Assembly (NCBI GenBank): GCA_951217055.1
Contig: OX578283.1
Location: 65,145,228-65,209,227, forward strand
Length of the DNA stretch: 64,000 bases
Source: Gerris lacustris
Lineage: Eukaryota > Arthropoda > Insecta > Hemiptera > Gerridae
Direction of reading: 5' to 3'
The translations under genes were made by a program, and so were the position numbers. Below the pieces are notes generated by a model. The model saw only the letters and a program-made list of their open reading frames with translations. It was not told where the DNA came from and made no database searches. Below are positions 44,663 through 55,900 of the stretch, one piece after another; position 1 is the stretch's first letter, and each line of letters starts with the position of its first letter.

Positions 44663-47609
44663 GTTATATCAATAGGAGACTAGAATAGTTAACCTACTGT
44701 GCAATATATTATATATATTTTTGTTAAATTTTTAAAGTGTTTGTTGTAATATCTTTAAGTTAAGGCAACCCACCGCACCTTTTAACCCTTACCTTAATTT
44801 ACAACCTTTACCTGATGGTCACTTATACTGTTAATCCTCTCAACTCCATTTTGTTCCCCACCCTTCTGATCCTGTATAACTAATCCAATCTTTAAACTCC
44901 GTTTTCATCAACATTACTTAGTTATCTTCCAATCTTTACCATGAAACTTACATTATAGTATCGCGCATGAGAAGTTAATTTCAAATTTACAAGTAATATA
45001 ATTTGTTTGTGGGCGTTTTCAGATATTAAATGAAGTTTTGACATCCCACGATGGTGCATTAATACTGGAGAGATACGCGGCAGGCTGTATAAAAGGGAAA
45101 CAGAAGGCAATTAGAGATTTGGTTGAGAGGGTAATTAAAACACTTCACCGGCACGGAATCGACTACTCTGTGGGGAGGTACACGAAGCTTTCTGAGGCTA
45201 TTGTGAAAGTGTGGCCGAACGAAGACAAGGTAATACATTATTTTTTTCTTTTATAAGTTTCTTCGTTATTACTCTGTTTGTTATTGTCATTGCTTATTTC
45301 TTCTATGTATAAAAAAAAAAAAAAAATGTAAATTCTTTTTATATTTGAACATAGGAAATTAAAAAGGTGTTTTTTTTTTATTATTTTTCAGACATCATTC
45401 TACCTGCCGCCCTACAGTGCACACTCGACCCAGACTGATGCGAAGGGGAAGCTATATGATAAAAAAAAAAATTTTGACAGGGAATTATTGAGGTCGAATT
45501 TAAAGGAATATAGGAGGAAGAGAAGGAGTAGATCAAGCTCTTTAGAGTCTAGTAGCCTGACCAATGCCAGTAAGGCATCAGTCTCCAGCGGTCCAAACAC
45601 CCCGAGAGGAAAAATAGTAATACAAGAAAGAGACCTTACCGAAGTAGAAGAGGACGACATTCGATGGCTTCAACATAACGTTGACAACTGGCCAAAGGTC
45701 TTAGAGAAATGGGGCAGGACGGTTGAGGCGAGGAAGCTCCAAACCTCGAGCTTCACTACAGTGGAGCAAATTTATCGGGCTTTTCCAGCCATACAACTTC
45801 CTCTGGGTTACGAACTGGTAAGTTTACAATTTTTCCGCACTTACTTTGTTACTGTTCCTTGTAGTTACTTTGTTTTTTTTTTTCTTTTGCTGAATATACT
45901 GAACTCTTTTCACAAAGTTAATTAAAAAATGTGACACATTAATAAGTCATTCATTTGCTCTCAAGCAATTATATTATCATGTAGAATGTATTTCTCCTTA
46001 TTTTCAATATATTTATATTTTATGTTGGTTGTCATTGTTGCAGTTGGAGAAAGATTTTGACTTTATTCACCCGGGAAAATCTTACAAGCTAACATCAGGG
46101 TGGAACTCCTTTCAGAGGAAAATACTGGCTATTGGAAGAGAGAAAGTTACCGATCCATCCTCCCGCAAATTGCTCGGGATCCTTGAGTCTTCTGAAGACG
46201 AAAGTAAGTGTTCATCCTTAGTTACTTTTCTCCTACTCAGGGCTCGCCAAAGTGGACCCAGCCCAATTAAACCCACCGGGTTTTTTGGGGCTGGGTCCAC
46301 CTTATACCCAGAAAAAATTGTTTTTGATTAATTCCAATCCAAATTACTCTGGAATTATTACATGTCTCACAGTTTCTCATTTTCTGTCTCAGCCTAATAT
46401 ATTTAGTTCAAAAAATTATAGGATTAAAATTCCAAAAATTAATTGTTAATTAACTATACTTAAATGTATTAATGAACAATTTGAAAATAAATTAAAGCAA
46501 AGTAACTCATTATTCATGAATAGTGGTTCATTGGTATATCTCATTTCAATAATTCGGCCACTACTACTGTCAGTTGTGTTAGAAAATAGAAAACCTATGA
46601 AAAGTATGTAATTGGACCTGTGCAAAAATAAGTATGTTTATGCCCCCCCCCCTCTCCCTAATTTTAAGAGGAAATAAAACATGTTCATTAAAAACTTTTT
46701 TTTTATTTCAGATCACAGAGTCTGTGCAGCCATCAGGCTGCTTGCTGCGATACTGGTACCTGGTAGGGGCAAGGCGAGAAGTTCCACTGCAGAAACGTCT
46801 GTAAAGAAGAAAGGCCTTGCAAAATTTTCAATAGCCGAAGGGCAGGACTCCTTGATCACTATCATTGAGGTAATTAAGACATCTTCGCTTTTGGTTAGAA
46901 ACTGGGTTGTGTGTCAGTGCTAATGTCTGTGTTTAAACATACAGTAAAGTGTATAGGCTTTAAACTATATTATACTTCAGTCAGGAAGTGTAAACCCAAT
47001 GAGTGAAGCTTAAAAAAAAGAATCCCTTAAGCTAGACCAAAGAAAGCCCAAGAAGAAAAAGTAATTCAATTCAACTCAATTAAATTCAAGTAATTTTAAT
47101 TTTACTTTTAAATGGTCTTTCAAATGTGCTTTTCCAAAGTCATGTTTTGAATGTGGTTTAAAATTTAAAAAGCGGCCTCTGGTCTCAAGCTTCCATTTTT
47201 GTATCCTTTGTTTCCCTTGATACTTTTCAACTGCATGTTGTAATGTGCGCTTGGTTATGTGTTACAGACTGCGGGCGACATCAAAGAAACGATACAACGC
47301 AGATCCACGGAAGCAGAGAAAATTAAGGACACTGTCCAGCCGTATATAATCGTTCAGGGCTTCCACCCTTCTGAATTCAAGTCAGCTTACGTTGTGATTG
47401 ACCAGACATTTTACGCCTTCACCGACACCCTGAAGGCAGTTGATGTCTGCTTCAAGTCGTTCTTTGCCCTTCAATGCATGTACCCGAAAGCCAGCGAGCT
47501 TATATGGACTCTTATACAGAGGTACGTATACGGTATAGAAGAAGATAACAACAATTTCTCGCCACCTCTAACGGCAACTATAAAATTGTTTGAGCAGACT
47601 GTTGCCTAA
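42625..47609 (+). CDS. SAM-domain accessory protein of the CACTA element, eight exons, 580 aa
   Basis: Exons inferred from GT-AG junctions and frame: 42,625-42,685; 43,766-43,917; 44,115-44,351; 45,023-45,229; 45,392-45,817; 46,044-46,203; 46,712-46,869; 47,268-47,609 (stop TAA). They sum to 1,743 nt, open throughout. Residues 1-70 (MDLVPLLHKWNFSHLASVFT, then DLIPDLLKHDGDFKELVPNV and RERLLLKRKFEQFL) look like a sterile alpha motif, a helical protein- or RNA-interaction domain. An acidic Ser/Thr/Pro linker follows. Residues 151-219 form a helical region (LERYAAGCIKGKQK). There is a basic Lys/Arg-rich patch near 260, then DDIRWLQHNVDNWPKVLEKW, FPAIQLPLGYELLEKDFDFI and a C-terminal block (VDVCFKSFFALQCMYPKASE). 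These later blocks resemble the uncharacterised, multi-copy SAMD3-like proteins annotated in animal genomes (recollection). It has no catalytic motif. Its position beside the transposase suggests an accessory factor, perhaps binding the subterminal repeats; that role is inference. Confidence 0.82.
43155..43231. repeat. (TA)n microsatellite in intron 1
   Basis: Pure TA tract that serves as the insertion site of the following MITE. Another (TA)n block follows at about 43,580-43,705, before the intron's T-rich acceptor. Confidence 0.9.
43233..43576. mobile_element. Tc1/mariner-like MITE inserted in (TA)n of intron 1
   Basis: The left end AGTGTGTCCCAAGA followed by GTATCCGAGAGGAAAATTTT is inverted at the right end (AAAATTTTTCCTCTCGGATA, TCTTGGGACACACT), with a 4-bp indel in the arm. 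TA repeats flank both sides, consistent with a TA target. The element is 344 bp with no coding capacity. Confidence 0.82.
44603..44705. mobile_element. Small inverted-repeat insertion in (TA)n of intron 3
   Basis: ATTGCACAGTAGGTTAACTA(TT) at 44,603-44,624 is perfectly inverted at 44,684-44,705 (22 bp). The interior is mostly (TA)n plus TATCAATAGGAGACTAG, and (TA)n also flanks it upstream (44,537-44,602). Confidence 0.8.
46239..46310. mobile_element. Small palindromic insertion in intron 6
   Basis: GTGGACCCAGCCC (46,252-46,264) pairs with GGGCTGGGTCCAC (46,288-46,300) around a CCCACCGGGTTTTTT centre. GC-rich compared with the intron, just downstream of the exon 6 donor. It produces overlapping false frames. 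Confidence 0.7.
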
Positions 47610-47804
47610 ATTTAATCTTCAAAGTTTAAAAAAACCTACATTTTGCATGTATAGATAGATATAACATATATTAATTTAGATGTTAAATATTCAAAATTGA
47701 CTCTGTTAACTTTGACAACTTAAAGTCTTATTAATTGTTTCTTAAAATTCGAACGTAAATTCTTAAAAATTTTCATATAAAGTATTTCAAATTTGTCTTT
47801 TAAG
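47610..47804 (+). promoter_or_regulatory. Short spacer between the SAM gene and the transposase; splice-acceptor-like end
   Basis: The spacer is 195 bp. It contains no AATAAA and no obvious promoter, and ends TTTGTCTTTTAAG directly before the transposase ATG, a good fit to a 3' splice site. Exons 2-5 and 7 of the SAM gene end in phase 0, which is the phase needed to enter the transposase frame. A shared pre-mRNA with alternative splicing, as in plant En/Spm, is therefore possible. Confidence 0.4.
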
Positions 47805-49946
47805 ATGGACACAGTGGCTTATAGTTGCCAGTTTTGCCACAGGAAAATTAGGTCCCTAGACAATTTCATTGTTCATCTAAAATATGAACATGACATTAAC
47901 ACGACATATCAATCATATAAATGTACGATGACCGGTTGTTACCGGATTTTTCAGTCTTTATCTGTTTTCAAAAGGCACCTGAAGCGTTGCTATAGTCAAA
48001 CATTGACTAAAGCAGAAAGTGACCTTAGTACGCATAGTGCCCCACAAACTGAAAATAGTCAACAAAATTTTCCCACGAGTAGTGACAATGTAAACAACTG
48101 TTTTGACTCTAGTTCACAGCCTCGTATTGAGAGGTTAAGAGAAGCTGCCGCAACTTTGTGTGCAGCCATTTACAGTGATTCTTCTCTGCCGAACAATCTA
48201 GTTGGCAAAATAATTGACTACATGACTACATTCATTACCGAGGGTTACCTCCCACTTGTTGAGGAAGTTTATGGCGCAAGGTTGCAGCCCACCCTCGACT
48301 CTAGTGACGCGCGACTCAGTGCCAAAATGGCAGTTCTTAAAGACCCTTTTAATTTCTTATCGACTCATTACTTAAGAATGAAATACTTTAAAAGCACCAC
48401 GAAATACTTAGCTCCTGTGCCTTATGTGATCGGTCAGTCAGTTAAAAAAATTGTTGATAAGGACGCTGCTGTTCGTGTAAGACCTGTAACTTCAACTGCT
48501 CAATATATCCCAGTCGGTCCTACTTTGAAGCAAATGCTTGAAACGCCCAGGACATTAAAGTCAATGAGAGCGAATGTTGACAAATTAAAAGACTTTAAGT
48601 TATTAAAGGTATCAGTTATGCAGGGCAATTTGTGGAAAAAAAAAGTTGATGCTTTCACATTACAACATGGCCCCAAAGAGGTTTATCCTCTCATTATGTA
48701 TTTTGATGATTTTGAGACTGGAAATCCCTTGGGATCTCATGCGGGGTTCCAAAAACTGGGTGCTATTTATTACACCTGTCCTGCATTACCAACGCACCTA
48801 CTTTCCAAATTAGATAATATCAATGTGGCTGCAATTTTCAAAAGCAACGATCGTTATAGTTGTGGTAATCGTCGTGTACTTTCTCCCTTGCTATCCGAGT
48901 TGATAAAGCTAGAACAGGAAGGGGTTGACATAACAGTATCTGGTGAGAGTTGCACAATACGGTTTTTGCTCTTAGCTGTTGTGGGCGATAACTTGGGCCT
49001 TCATTCCATACTGGGTTTCGTAGAAAGTTTTTCGGCCAACCAATGTTGCCGATTTTGCTTTGCCTCAAAATCGGAGGCAAGGCAAATGATTGAAGAGGAT
49101 GCACAAATGCTTCGTACCGTCGATGATTACGTCATTGACTCAGATGATGCAGAATGTCAAAATGACGGCTTCATCAAAGATTATTGCGTATGGAATGACT
49201 TACCCAGTTTTCACTGTCACACTAATTATGCTGTAGATGCAATGCATGATTTATTAGAGGGCGTATGTCGATATGAAATGTGCCAAATTATAAATTACTT
49301 CATATCAGTGAGGGTAATTACTCTCACGACAGTGAACTCTAGGATCAAGTTTTTTAACTTTGGCATAGACAGTGATCATGCACCACCTCCTATTAAATTG
49401 CAACATCTAAAAAAAGGTTCAATTATTATGTCAGCCTCTGAAATGTGTGCACTAGTAAAATATTTCACTTTAATTGTCGGTGACTTGATTCCTGAGGGTA
49501 ACGACGTTTGGGAGTTATATCTCAATCTCAGAAAGATAGTCATGTTTGTCTTGTCTGACTCATTTCCCCCCGGTAGCTCAGATTATTTGAAAGGTCTCAT
49601 CCTGTCCCACCACAGCCACTATCTAGATAAATTTAAAACCCCTTTAAAGCCCAAGCATCATCTCCTTATTCACTATCCCAACATGATTGATAATATGGGT
49701 CCCTTTAAACAGGTTTGGTGCATGAGATTCGAAGGGAAACACAGACAATTGAAAAGATACGTGACAGCTATATCTAATCGCCAAAATGTACCTCTTAGCT
49801 TATCAATTAAATGTCAATTACAACAATGTTATAAACTAATAGGCACAGCCAATAAAGGGCCCAATGATGTTGGGTTCTCAGTAGGCCCTCCTAAGAAATT
49901 GTTAGACAAATCTGTAAAACCACTACTCACTGAAAGTGAGTGTTAG
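47805..49946 (+). CDS. CACTA TNP2/DUF4218-like transposase, N-terminal 712 codons, interrupted
   Basis: Starts at ATG 47,805 (MDTVAYSCQFCHRK). Residues 8-30 form a C2H2 finger (C-x2-C-x12-H-x4-H), and 40-62 a second, C2HC-type finger (C-x4-C-x12-H-x3-C). A Ser/Gln-rich linker follows to about 100. The catalytic core contains LIMYFDDFETGNPLGSH (Asp 301-302), VVGDNLGLHSILGF (Asp 395), a CRFC cysteine pair (415-418), YAVDAMHDLLEGVCRYEM (475-492) and HHLLIHYPN...WCMRFEGKHRQLKRYV (618-653, Glu 643). The last two resemble, by recollection, the DVMHIEKN and PFERY...LKRYVRN motifs of plant TNP2/DUF4218 proteins; the Asp/Glu candidates are inferred. The frame is intact to codon 712 (GAG, 49,940). The BEL LTR then adds one Cys and TAG. 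Without the insertion the frame continues at 59,423, giving 818 residues. Confidence 0.85.
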   Translation: MDTVAYSCQFCHRKIRSLDNFIVHLKYEHDINTTYQSYKCTMTGCYRIFQSLSVFKRHLKRCYSQTLTKAESDLSTHSAPQTENSQQNFPTSSDNVNNCFDSSSQPRIERLREAAATLCAAIYSDSSLPNNLVGKIIDYMTTFITEGYLPLVEEVYGARLQPTLDSSDARLSAKMAVLKDPFNFLSTHYLRMKYFKSTTKYLAPVPYVIGQSVKKIVDKDAAVRVRPVTSTAQYIPVGPTLKQMLETPRTLKSMRANVDKLKDFKLLKVSVMQGNLWKKKVDAFTLQHGPKEVYPLIMYFDDFETGNPLGSHAGFQKLGAIYYTCPALPTHLLSKLDNINVAAIFKSNDRYSCGNRRVLSPLLSELIKLEQEGVDITVSGESCTIRFLLLAVVGDNLGLHSILGFVESFSANQCCRFCFASKSEARQMIEEDAQMLRTVDDYVIDSDDAECQNDGFIKDYCVWNDLPSFHCHTNYAVDAMHDLLEGVCRYEMCQIINYFISVRVITLTTVNSRIKFFNFGIDSDHAPPPIKLQHLKKGSIIMSASEMCALVKYFTLIVGDLIPEGNDVWELYLNLRKIVMFVLSDSFPPGSSDYLKGLILSHHSHYLDKFKTPLKPKHHLLIHYPNMIDNMGPFKQVWCMRFEGKHRQLKRYVTAISNRQNVPLSLSIKCQLQQCYKLIGTANKGPNDVGFSVGPPKKLLDKSVKPLLTESEC
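49936..49940 (+). repeat. Target-site duplication GTGAG, left copy
   Basis: GTGAG immediately precedes the TGTTAGAC start of the left LTR. The identical GTGAG follows the right LTR at 59,418-59,422. A five-base duplication fits BEL/Pao integration. Confidence 0.93.
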
Positions 49947-50958
49947 ACTCATAGGGTACAAACCTTATATGATTTTCTAAAATATTCTGGTTTTCAAAAT
50001 TACCAAAATTAACCCAAGGACCACCTTTAAAAAAGGAAAAATAAAATACTACGAACAAGAATTGATAGCGTAACGAACAAGCATATAATTGCAATCAAAA
50101 ATAAATTTACGTGTGGCACACGCCACGCGGTATAAGTTACCAGCAGTTGTTTTACAAATGAAATTTAAAAATGAAAAATGAAGTTAAACCAGATATATTG
50201 TCTGCATTCGTTCCGAAACCGAATACAGACAATAGATCGGAAAAAAGGAATTTAAGATAAGTGAAGCTTCTTTCACACACGCATTCACACCAGTTAAGTT
50301 AAAGTTAAATTTACACACAAAATTGTTTCACACCAAAACAATCATTCACACACACATTCACACTGAAGTTAAATTAAATACATGAAATGTTATACATATA
50401 AAATGGACTTAGCCGTGGTGACTTGTCCACGCTGACGCTGCGACCTAGGCTGCAAGCTGCTAGTCCCACGTCTTCTACTGTTCGACTCGAAGAGATGAGA
50501 AGATGTGAAGTAAAATTATGTGATGCTGAGGGCCCTGATGCTAAACCAATGAAGTTAAATTATTTAAACATTAATACTTGAGTGGTGACACGTGCACGTG
50601 TCGGTCGCTTTTACAAAGCGATGAGAACCGTCTTCTGCAGATTTCGGAGGGCGAATGCGTATATCGCAGGATTCGGATTCCTTATCTACTACGTAATTAC
50701 GTAAGGAAAATCTTGCGTAGGATCATATGTGTTCGAATTCCAGTGAAAGTGATGCCTTCTCCGAACACGTTCGAAGAAAAAAGGAGGAGGTTGCATCGTG
50801 GTTTCCTGCGAATCTTACGTTATTTACGTTAACGAAGAAATGAGTTTAAAATGTAGAAGTGATATGTCCGTTTGTTGCTAAAATTGCCATTTTTTACCAA
50901 AAATAATAAAAAACATAAATAATAAAGTAAAATAAAGAACAACTGTTGGTCTCCAACA
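49941..50958 (-). repeat. BEL LTR (3' LTR relative to element)
   Basis: It begins TGTTAGACTCATAGGG and ends GGTCTCCAACA (TG...CA). Against the other LTR I see only about four differences (GAATAC/GAGTAC, TTTAAG/TTTTAG and a 2-base length difference in ACCAAAAATAATA). The 84-codon plus-strand frame inside is antisense to the element, lacks an ATG and is not a gene. AATAAA strings near 50,900-50,935 could polyadenylate a truncated transposase mRNA. Confidence 0.95.
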
Positions 50959-50980
50959 TACCGCCTACCAAAATTTACAA
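50959..50980 (-). promoter_or_regulatory. Candidate polypurine tract of the BEL element
   Basis: Minus-strand sequence TTTTGGTAGGCGGTA abuts the 3' LTR, the position of a plus-strand primer. The purine run is short and interrupted, so the exact tract is uncertain. Confidence 0.4.
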
Positions 50981-51027
50981 AGAAAATTTTAAATTCTTTA
51001 GGAATTCAAAAAAAAATTAGATTAAGA

Positions 51028-52941
51028 TTAAATTTTAAGTTGCTCTAAACCAGATTTTCTAACCGGAGGAGAATCCTCATCTAGCATAAAAAGAGGAATG
51101 AGTTTATTGACTGGACGTTTCAGCGTGGAACTACAAGATTTAACTAACGCAACCCTTACAACACCATCATGCCCTGGGAAAACTTCTAAAATTCTGCCAA
51201 TTGGCCAACGCAAACGAGGTGCAGTGCTCTCCTTGATCAAGACGAGATCTCCTTGTTTGTAATTATATGCAGGTTTGCGCCATTTTACCCTCTCTTGTAG
51301 AGACGTGAGATATTCAGTTCTCCAACGCTGCCAGAAATGTTCTGATTTTTGAAATACCAGTTTCCATCTGGTGAGACGATTTTCAGGTACCTTCAACAGA
51401 GACTTCTCGGGTACGGAAATCAATGGACAACCTATAAGAAAGTGTCCAGGGGACAAAAAGTCAAGATCAGAAATGTCATTGGACAGAGGACAAAGGGGAC
51501 GAGAATTAAGGATGGCTTCGATGCGAATTAGCCAAGTCGCCAGCTCCTCAAAAGTCAAAGCATTGTCGCCATACACCGAACGAAGTAATCTCTTGACAGA
51601 CTTGACACCGGCCTCCCAAACTCCGCCGAAAAACGGGGCGTACGGAGGAGTGAAGCTCCACTTTAACTCCTTTTGAGCACCATACAACCTTAAGGAATCT
51701 TGATTTTCTGGCGAAAAATACCAATGGTATAATTCTTTCAATTCGTTAGCTGCGCCGACAAAGTTGGTTCCATTATCGGAAAGAATCCGCTCTGGCAAGC
51801 CTCGCCTTCCAATGAATCTGTCCAATGAAGCGCAAAAGGCTTCTGTACTAAGTGCAGATACAAGTTCCAGATGAAGGGCTTTAGTACTTAAACACACAAA
51901 AATACACAAATATGCCTTATATGTATGAGCCTTTCTACGTAACGACTCCCTAACAAAGAAAGGACCAGCAAAATCAATACCAACATGAAGAAATGCCCTC
52001 CCTTCGCGGAACCTAACAGCAGGTAGATCACCCATAACCGGTTGAATAGAAGATGCGTCAAATTTTCGGCAGCTCACACACTGACGAGTGACTTGCCGTA
52101 CCAAATTTCTGGCTCCAGTAATCCAAAATATTCCTCGAAGAGTAGCCAACAATAGTGAAGGTCCACAATGACATAAGGTGCGGTGATAGTGTTCTACTAT
52201 TAAACGAGATAAGTGCGCCTTGCCCGGTAAAATATAAGGATGTTTAGATTCCCTTGACATGCTAGAAAATTTAAGGCGACCGCCTACCGACAGAACACCC
52301 GCTTCATCAAGAAAAGGCCTCAAACTAATCAACTCCTTAGGCATTGAAGTTTCAGAAGAAGGAATTTTGCCACCAAAATAGAAATGTCTCTGAACTAGCT
52401 TTACGGCTATTCGCTTTGAACTGACTACCTCTTCCTCACTCAATTCAGCAGAATCCGAACATAACTTCCGACATTTATTTACAAAACGTAAAACATAAGC
52501 TAAAGTACGGACGATTCTATTAAAGGTAGAAAAACGATCAAACCAATTTACTAAAGAATATTCCGGAACAGAAGTAATTAATGTAGAGCAGGGAACATCC
52601 TTTAATTCGGGAACATCAACTTTAAAGGGTGAACTTATCACCGGCCATTCAGAAGGATCAAGGATTGCCCATTCAGGACCGTTAAACCAGAGTGTATTAC
52701 CTAACATCAATTCTGGGGTGACGCCTCGGGAACCTAGATCACTAGGGTTATCACAAGAAGCCACATGTTGCCACTCACCTGCCGACGTTAATTCATTAAT
52801 TTTTTCCACACGATTAGCAACAAAAGTTTTTAAACGATGAGTTGGTGTTTGCAACCATGAAAGGACAATCATACTGTCAGAGAAAAAGAAAACTTTGGGA
52901 TTAGAAGGAAGTCTGTTACAAAAATTGCTAGATTCTGCCAT
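51028..52941 (-). CDS. BEL/Pao polyprotein, C-terminal part: RNase H end, integrase, DUF5641
   Basis: 637 codons from an internal ATG, but really the continuation of the upstream polyprotein in another frame. Residues 1-75 carry the second half of RNase H (FFFSDSMIVLSWL, NPSDLGSRG). Residues 250-295 form the HHCC zinc-binding domain of integrase (HYHRTLCH...CVSCRKF). The catalytic core has Asp 323 (GIDFAGPF), Asp 389 (ILSDNGTNFVGA) and Glu 443 (GGVWEAGVKSVK). The C-terminal 530-620 matches the DUF5641-type domain (PRLRWPIGRILEVFPGHDG, RPVNKLIPL). All integrase catalytic residues are present. It ends about 70 bp before the 3' LTR, as usual for BEL elements. It overlaps the preceding frame by 73 nt. 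Confidence 0.92.
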   Translation of the reverse strand: MAESSNFCNRLPSNPKVFFFSDSMIVLSWLQTPTHRLKTFVANRVEKINELTSAGEWQHVASCDNPSDLGSRGVTPELMLGNTLWFNGPEWAILDPSEWPVISSPFKVDVPELKDVPCSTLITSVPEYSLVNWFDRFSTFNRIVRTLAYVLRFVNKCRKLCSDSAELSEEEVVSSKRIAVKLVQRHFYFGGKIPSSETSMPKELISLRPFLDEAGVLSVGGRLKFSSMSRESKHPYILPGKAHLSRLIVEHYHRTLCHCGPSLLLATLRGIFWITGARNLVRQVTRQCVSCRKFDASSIQPVMGDLPAVRFREGRAFLHVGIDFAGPFFVRESLRRKAHTYKAYLCIFVCLSTKALHLELVSALSTEAFCASLDRFIGRRGLPERILSDNGTNFVGAANELKELYHWYFSPENQDSLRLYGAQKELKWSFTPPYAPFFGGVWEAGVKSVKRLLRSVYGDNALTFEELATWLIRIEAILNSRPLCPLSNDISDLDFLSPGHFLIGCPLISVPEKSLLKVPENRLTRWKLVFQKSEHFWQRWRTEYLTSLQERVKWRKPAYNYKQGDLVLIKESTAPRLRWPIGRILEVFPGHDGVVRVALVKSCSSTLKRPVNKLIPLFMLDEDSPPVRKSGLEQLKI

Positions 52942-55900
52942 ACGCGACCAGCAAGCAAAGCAGCACAGAGTTCCAGACGAGGAATAGTCAACCTTTTGAC
53001 TGGCGCAAGTTTGGTTTTAGCAAACAAAAGATGTACCTGAACACACTTTTCAGATACGGATCTTAAGTAAGCCGCAGCACAGTAAGCAGTCTCCGAGGCA
53101 TCGGCAAAAATTAAAATTTCAACAGAACCAACGTTCGGAACAATCCAACGGGGAATACGAAGTTTGCCTAACAAAGGCATAGTATTAACAAACTCTAACC
53201 AACGTTCCTTTAAGTGTTGGGGAAAGTCTTGATCCCAAGTCAATTGAAGTTTCCAGGATTCCTGGATTAAAATCTTGGCCAAGACCACCGAGGGACCGAT
53301 GTAACCAAGAGGATCATATATCTTTGTCATAGCCGATAATACTGCACGTTTAGTACATGTTTCCAGTGGTAAATTTATTTTATACGAAAATGAATCTAAA
53401 GTGGGGTCCCACTGAAGACCTAAAATTTTAATAGAGGTGTCGTCACTAGCACTCAATGAAACAGGTTCCAAACCTGAGGTTTCCTGTGAGTTACATACTT
53501 CTAATAATTGAGGATGGTTGGCCGCCCACTTTCCTAAAGTAAATTCGCCTTTACCTAGTAAGGCAACGACTTGACGTTGAAGCTCTAAGGCTTCAGGCAA
53601 TGAATTTGCACCTGTAACTAAATCATCAACATACATATCGCTAAGCACGGCAGCAGCAGCTAAAGGAAAGGCAGAACCTTCATCTTTCGCAACTTGTCTC
53701 AACGCACGAATAGCTAAGTAAGGGGCTGGTGCTGTTCCATAAGTTACAGTTTGCAGCTCATACTCCTCAACGGCCTCTTCGGGAGAAAAGCGCCATAGAA
53801 TATGTAAATAAAGCCTATCCTGAACATCTATTAAAATCTGTCGGAACATCTTTACAACGTCCGTAGTAAAAACATATTTATGAAGACGAAAATTCAAAGA
53901 AATGTCAACCATGTTTGTTTGCAATTTGGGACCAACTAATAAGTGATCATTTAAGGAACCACTCGAAGTTCGAGCAGCTGCGTCAAACACTACTCTTATC
54001 TTAATATTGTCCTTATCTCCCTTAAACACACAATGATGAGGAATAAACACCTTGCCTGGTTGTTTGGCGAGTTGCATGTGCCCCAGATCTAAGTACTCGC
54101 GCATGAACGCATTATAAGATAAACGAAGTTCAGGTTTCCGTTGCAACTTGGACTCAAGATGTTCCAGCCGACGAAGGGCTAAGTTTCGAGTACCGAAAAG
54201 CTGAGGATTTTCACATTTAAATGGCATTCTCACAACATAACGACCTGTGGGTAAACGATAATGTGTAGTACGGAAAAGATCCTCACACCGCTCATCATCA
54301 GGATTAAGAGAGTTATTAACTGCGGGTTCTTCCAATTCCCAGAACCGACATAATTGATCATTTAATGAATCTGAAGATATTTCAGCATTAGCGATAAGAG
54401 CAGGATAAGAAAAAACTTCAGAAATGTCTCTGACACGCCCCAAAACAGTAAAACCAAAGATAGTACCAAGAAGTTTTGGCATATCAGGCAACACCGATAT
54501 CAATTGACCTGTTAAAATATCAGGAAATAAATCACAACCAATTAAGAAGTCAATAGGTCGTGACTCCCAAAACTTGGGATCAGCCAACTCATACTCAAGA
54601 TAAGGTTGCCAGAAACCTTCATCAGAATGAAATCCAGGTAATGCTGAAGTAATAGTGTCAACAACCAAAGCAGTGGTTGACAATTGAGGATAAATAGAAT
54701 GACTAGGAGAAAGTGAACAACGAGTTCGACCTTTAAAGCCAGGTAGCGGAGTTTCTCCAATACCCCAAACACCTGCAGAATAAATATCGATATCCAAACC
54801 TAAACGGTCAGCGAAAGAACGAGTGATAAAAGAAAAGTGACTACCAGAGTCAACAGCAAGTCTGATAGAATGTAATTTACCCTTAGGATCCAATATGTTA
54901 CACACGACCGTTCCCAACATAACTTCTAACTGACCCGAACCAACAGTGTTCAATGAAGCAGGTTTACGCGTGTCGGGAGGTGACATGTTTTGTTCGTGTG
55001 ATGAAGTTACATTGTCTGACGGGGACGAAGAATTGGAAGATCCAACCTTTAAAGAATTTTGAGGAGTAGTAAAGCCGTGAAGTAAAGAGTGATGTTTGCG
55101 TTTACAAAACTTACAAAAGTATTTGGAGGTACATTGAGACGTATCATGACCAAAATGAAGACAATTCCTACAACCTTTCCATGATCGTAATAAGCGGTGG
55201 CGTTCTGCCACAGAGACACTACTGAATTTAACGCAATTCATCAAGAGATGAGGTCCTTTGCAGATGCAACAACAACTCTGCGTTCTTCGATAAGGGCTAG
55301 AAGAGGCTCGTGATGATGGAGAAGTTACCTTAACTGGAGATCTATTGCCAGAACTAGTCATTAAGGCTGACTTGCCAGATGACATAGATCTGGGTTGCCA
55401 AGGCTTACGCAACACTTTCTCCTCCCTGACATCCTTTACAAGAGTAACTGAAGACAATCCACTCGCCAACTCAGCGGCTGTACAACGGGACCTAAGATAC
55501 TTGACAAATTGGTCAAGAGTAGGAAATGTTGCTGTGTTTTGCAACTCAAATTGTTCCCGGGTGTAGGGATCCAAACAACGACTGGCTAGATAGAAATACA
55601 TGAAGTCTAACCTTTCCGGAATGTCCAATAATTTAAAAGCAGCAATATTTTCAGAGATGTCGGACACCAGCTTGGTGAGCACGACAGCATTAGGTTTAGA
55701 TGTCAGTTTTTTAATGTCCAACAGTTGGTCAAGATAAGCTGTGGCAAGGAGACGCTTGTTGTCGAAAACTTCCTCCAACATGGACCAGGCCACAGAAAAG
55801 TTTGTTTCATTTACAGGAATTTGAGCGATCACTGTTAAAGCCGAGGCTTCAAGGGAACGAATTAAATAGTGAAACTTGTCAATGTCCCTTAATTGAGGAT

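Noticed and set aside
48838..49104. 88-codon minus-strand frame within the transposase
   Set aside because: Shadow of the plus-strand coding sequence, which has strong motifs.
50578..50832. 84-codon frame present identically in both BEL LTRs (also 59,039-59,293)
   Set aside because: It lacks an ATG, is antisense to the element and has no recognisable motif. Its identity simply reflects the identical LTRs.
51371..51676. 101-codon plus-strand frame inside the BEL region (also 55,345-55,566)
   Set aside because: Antisense shadow of the integrase and Gag coding frames.
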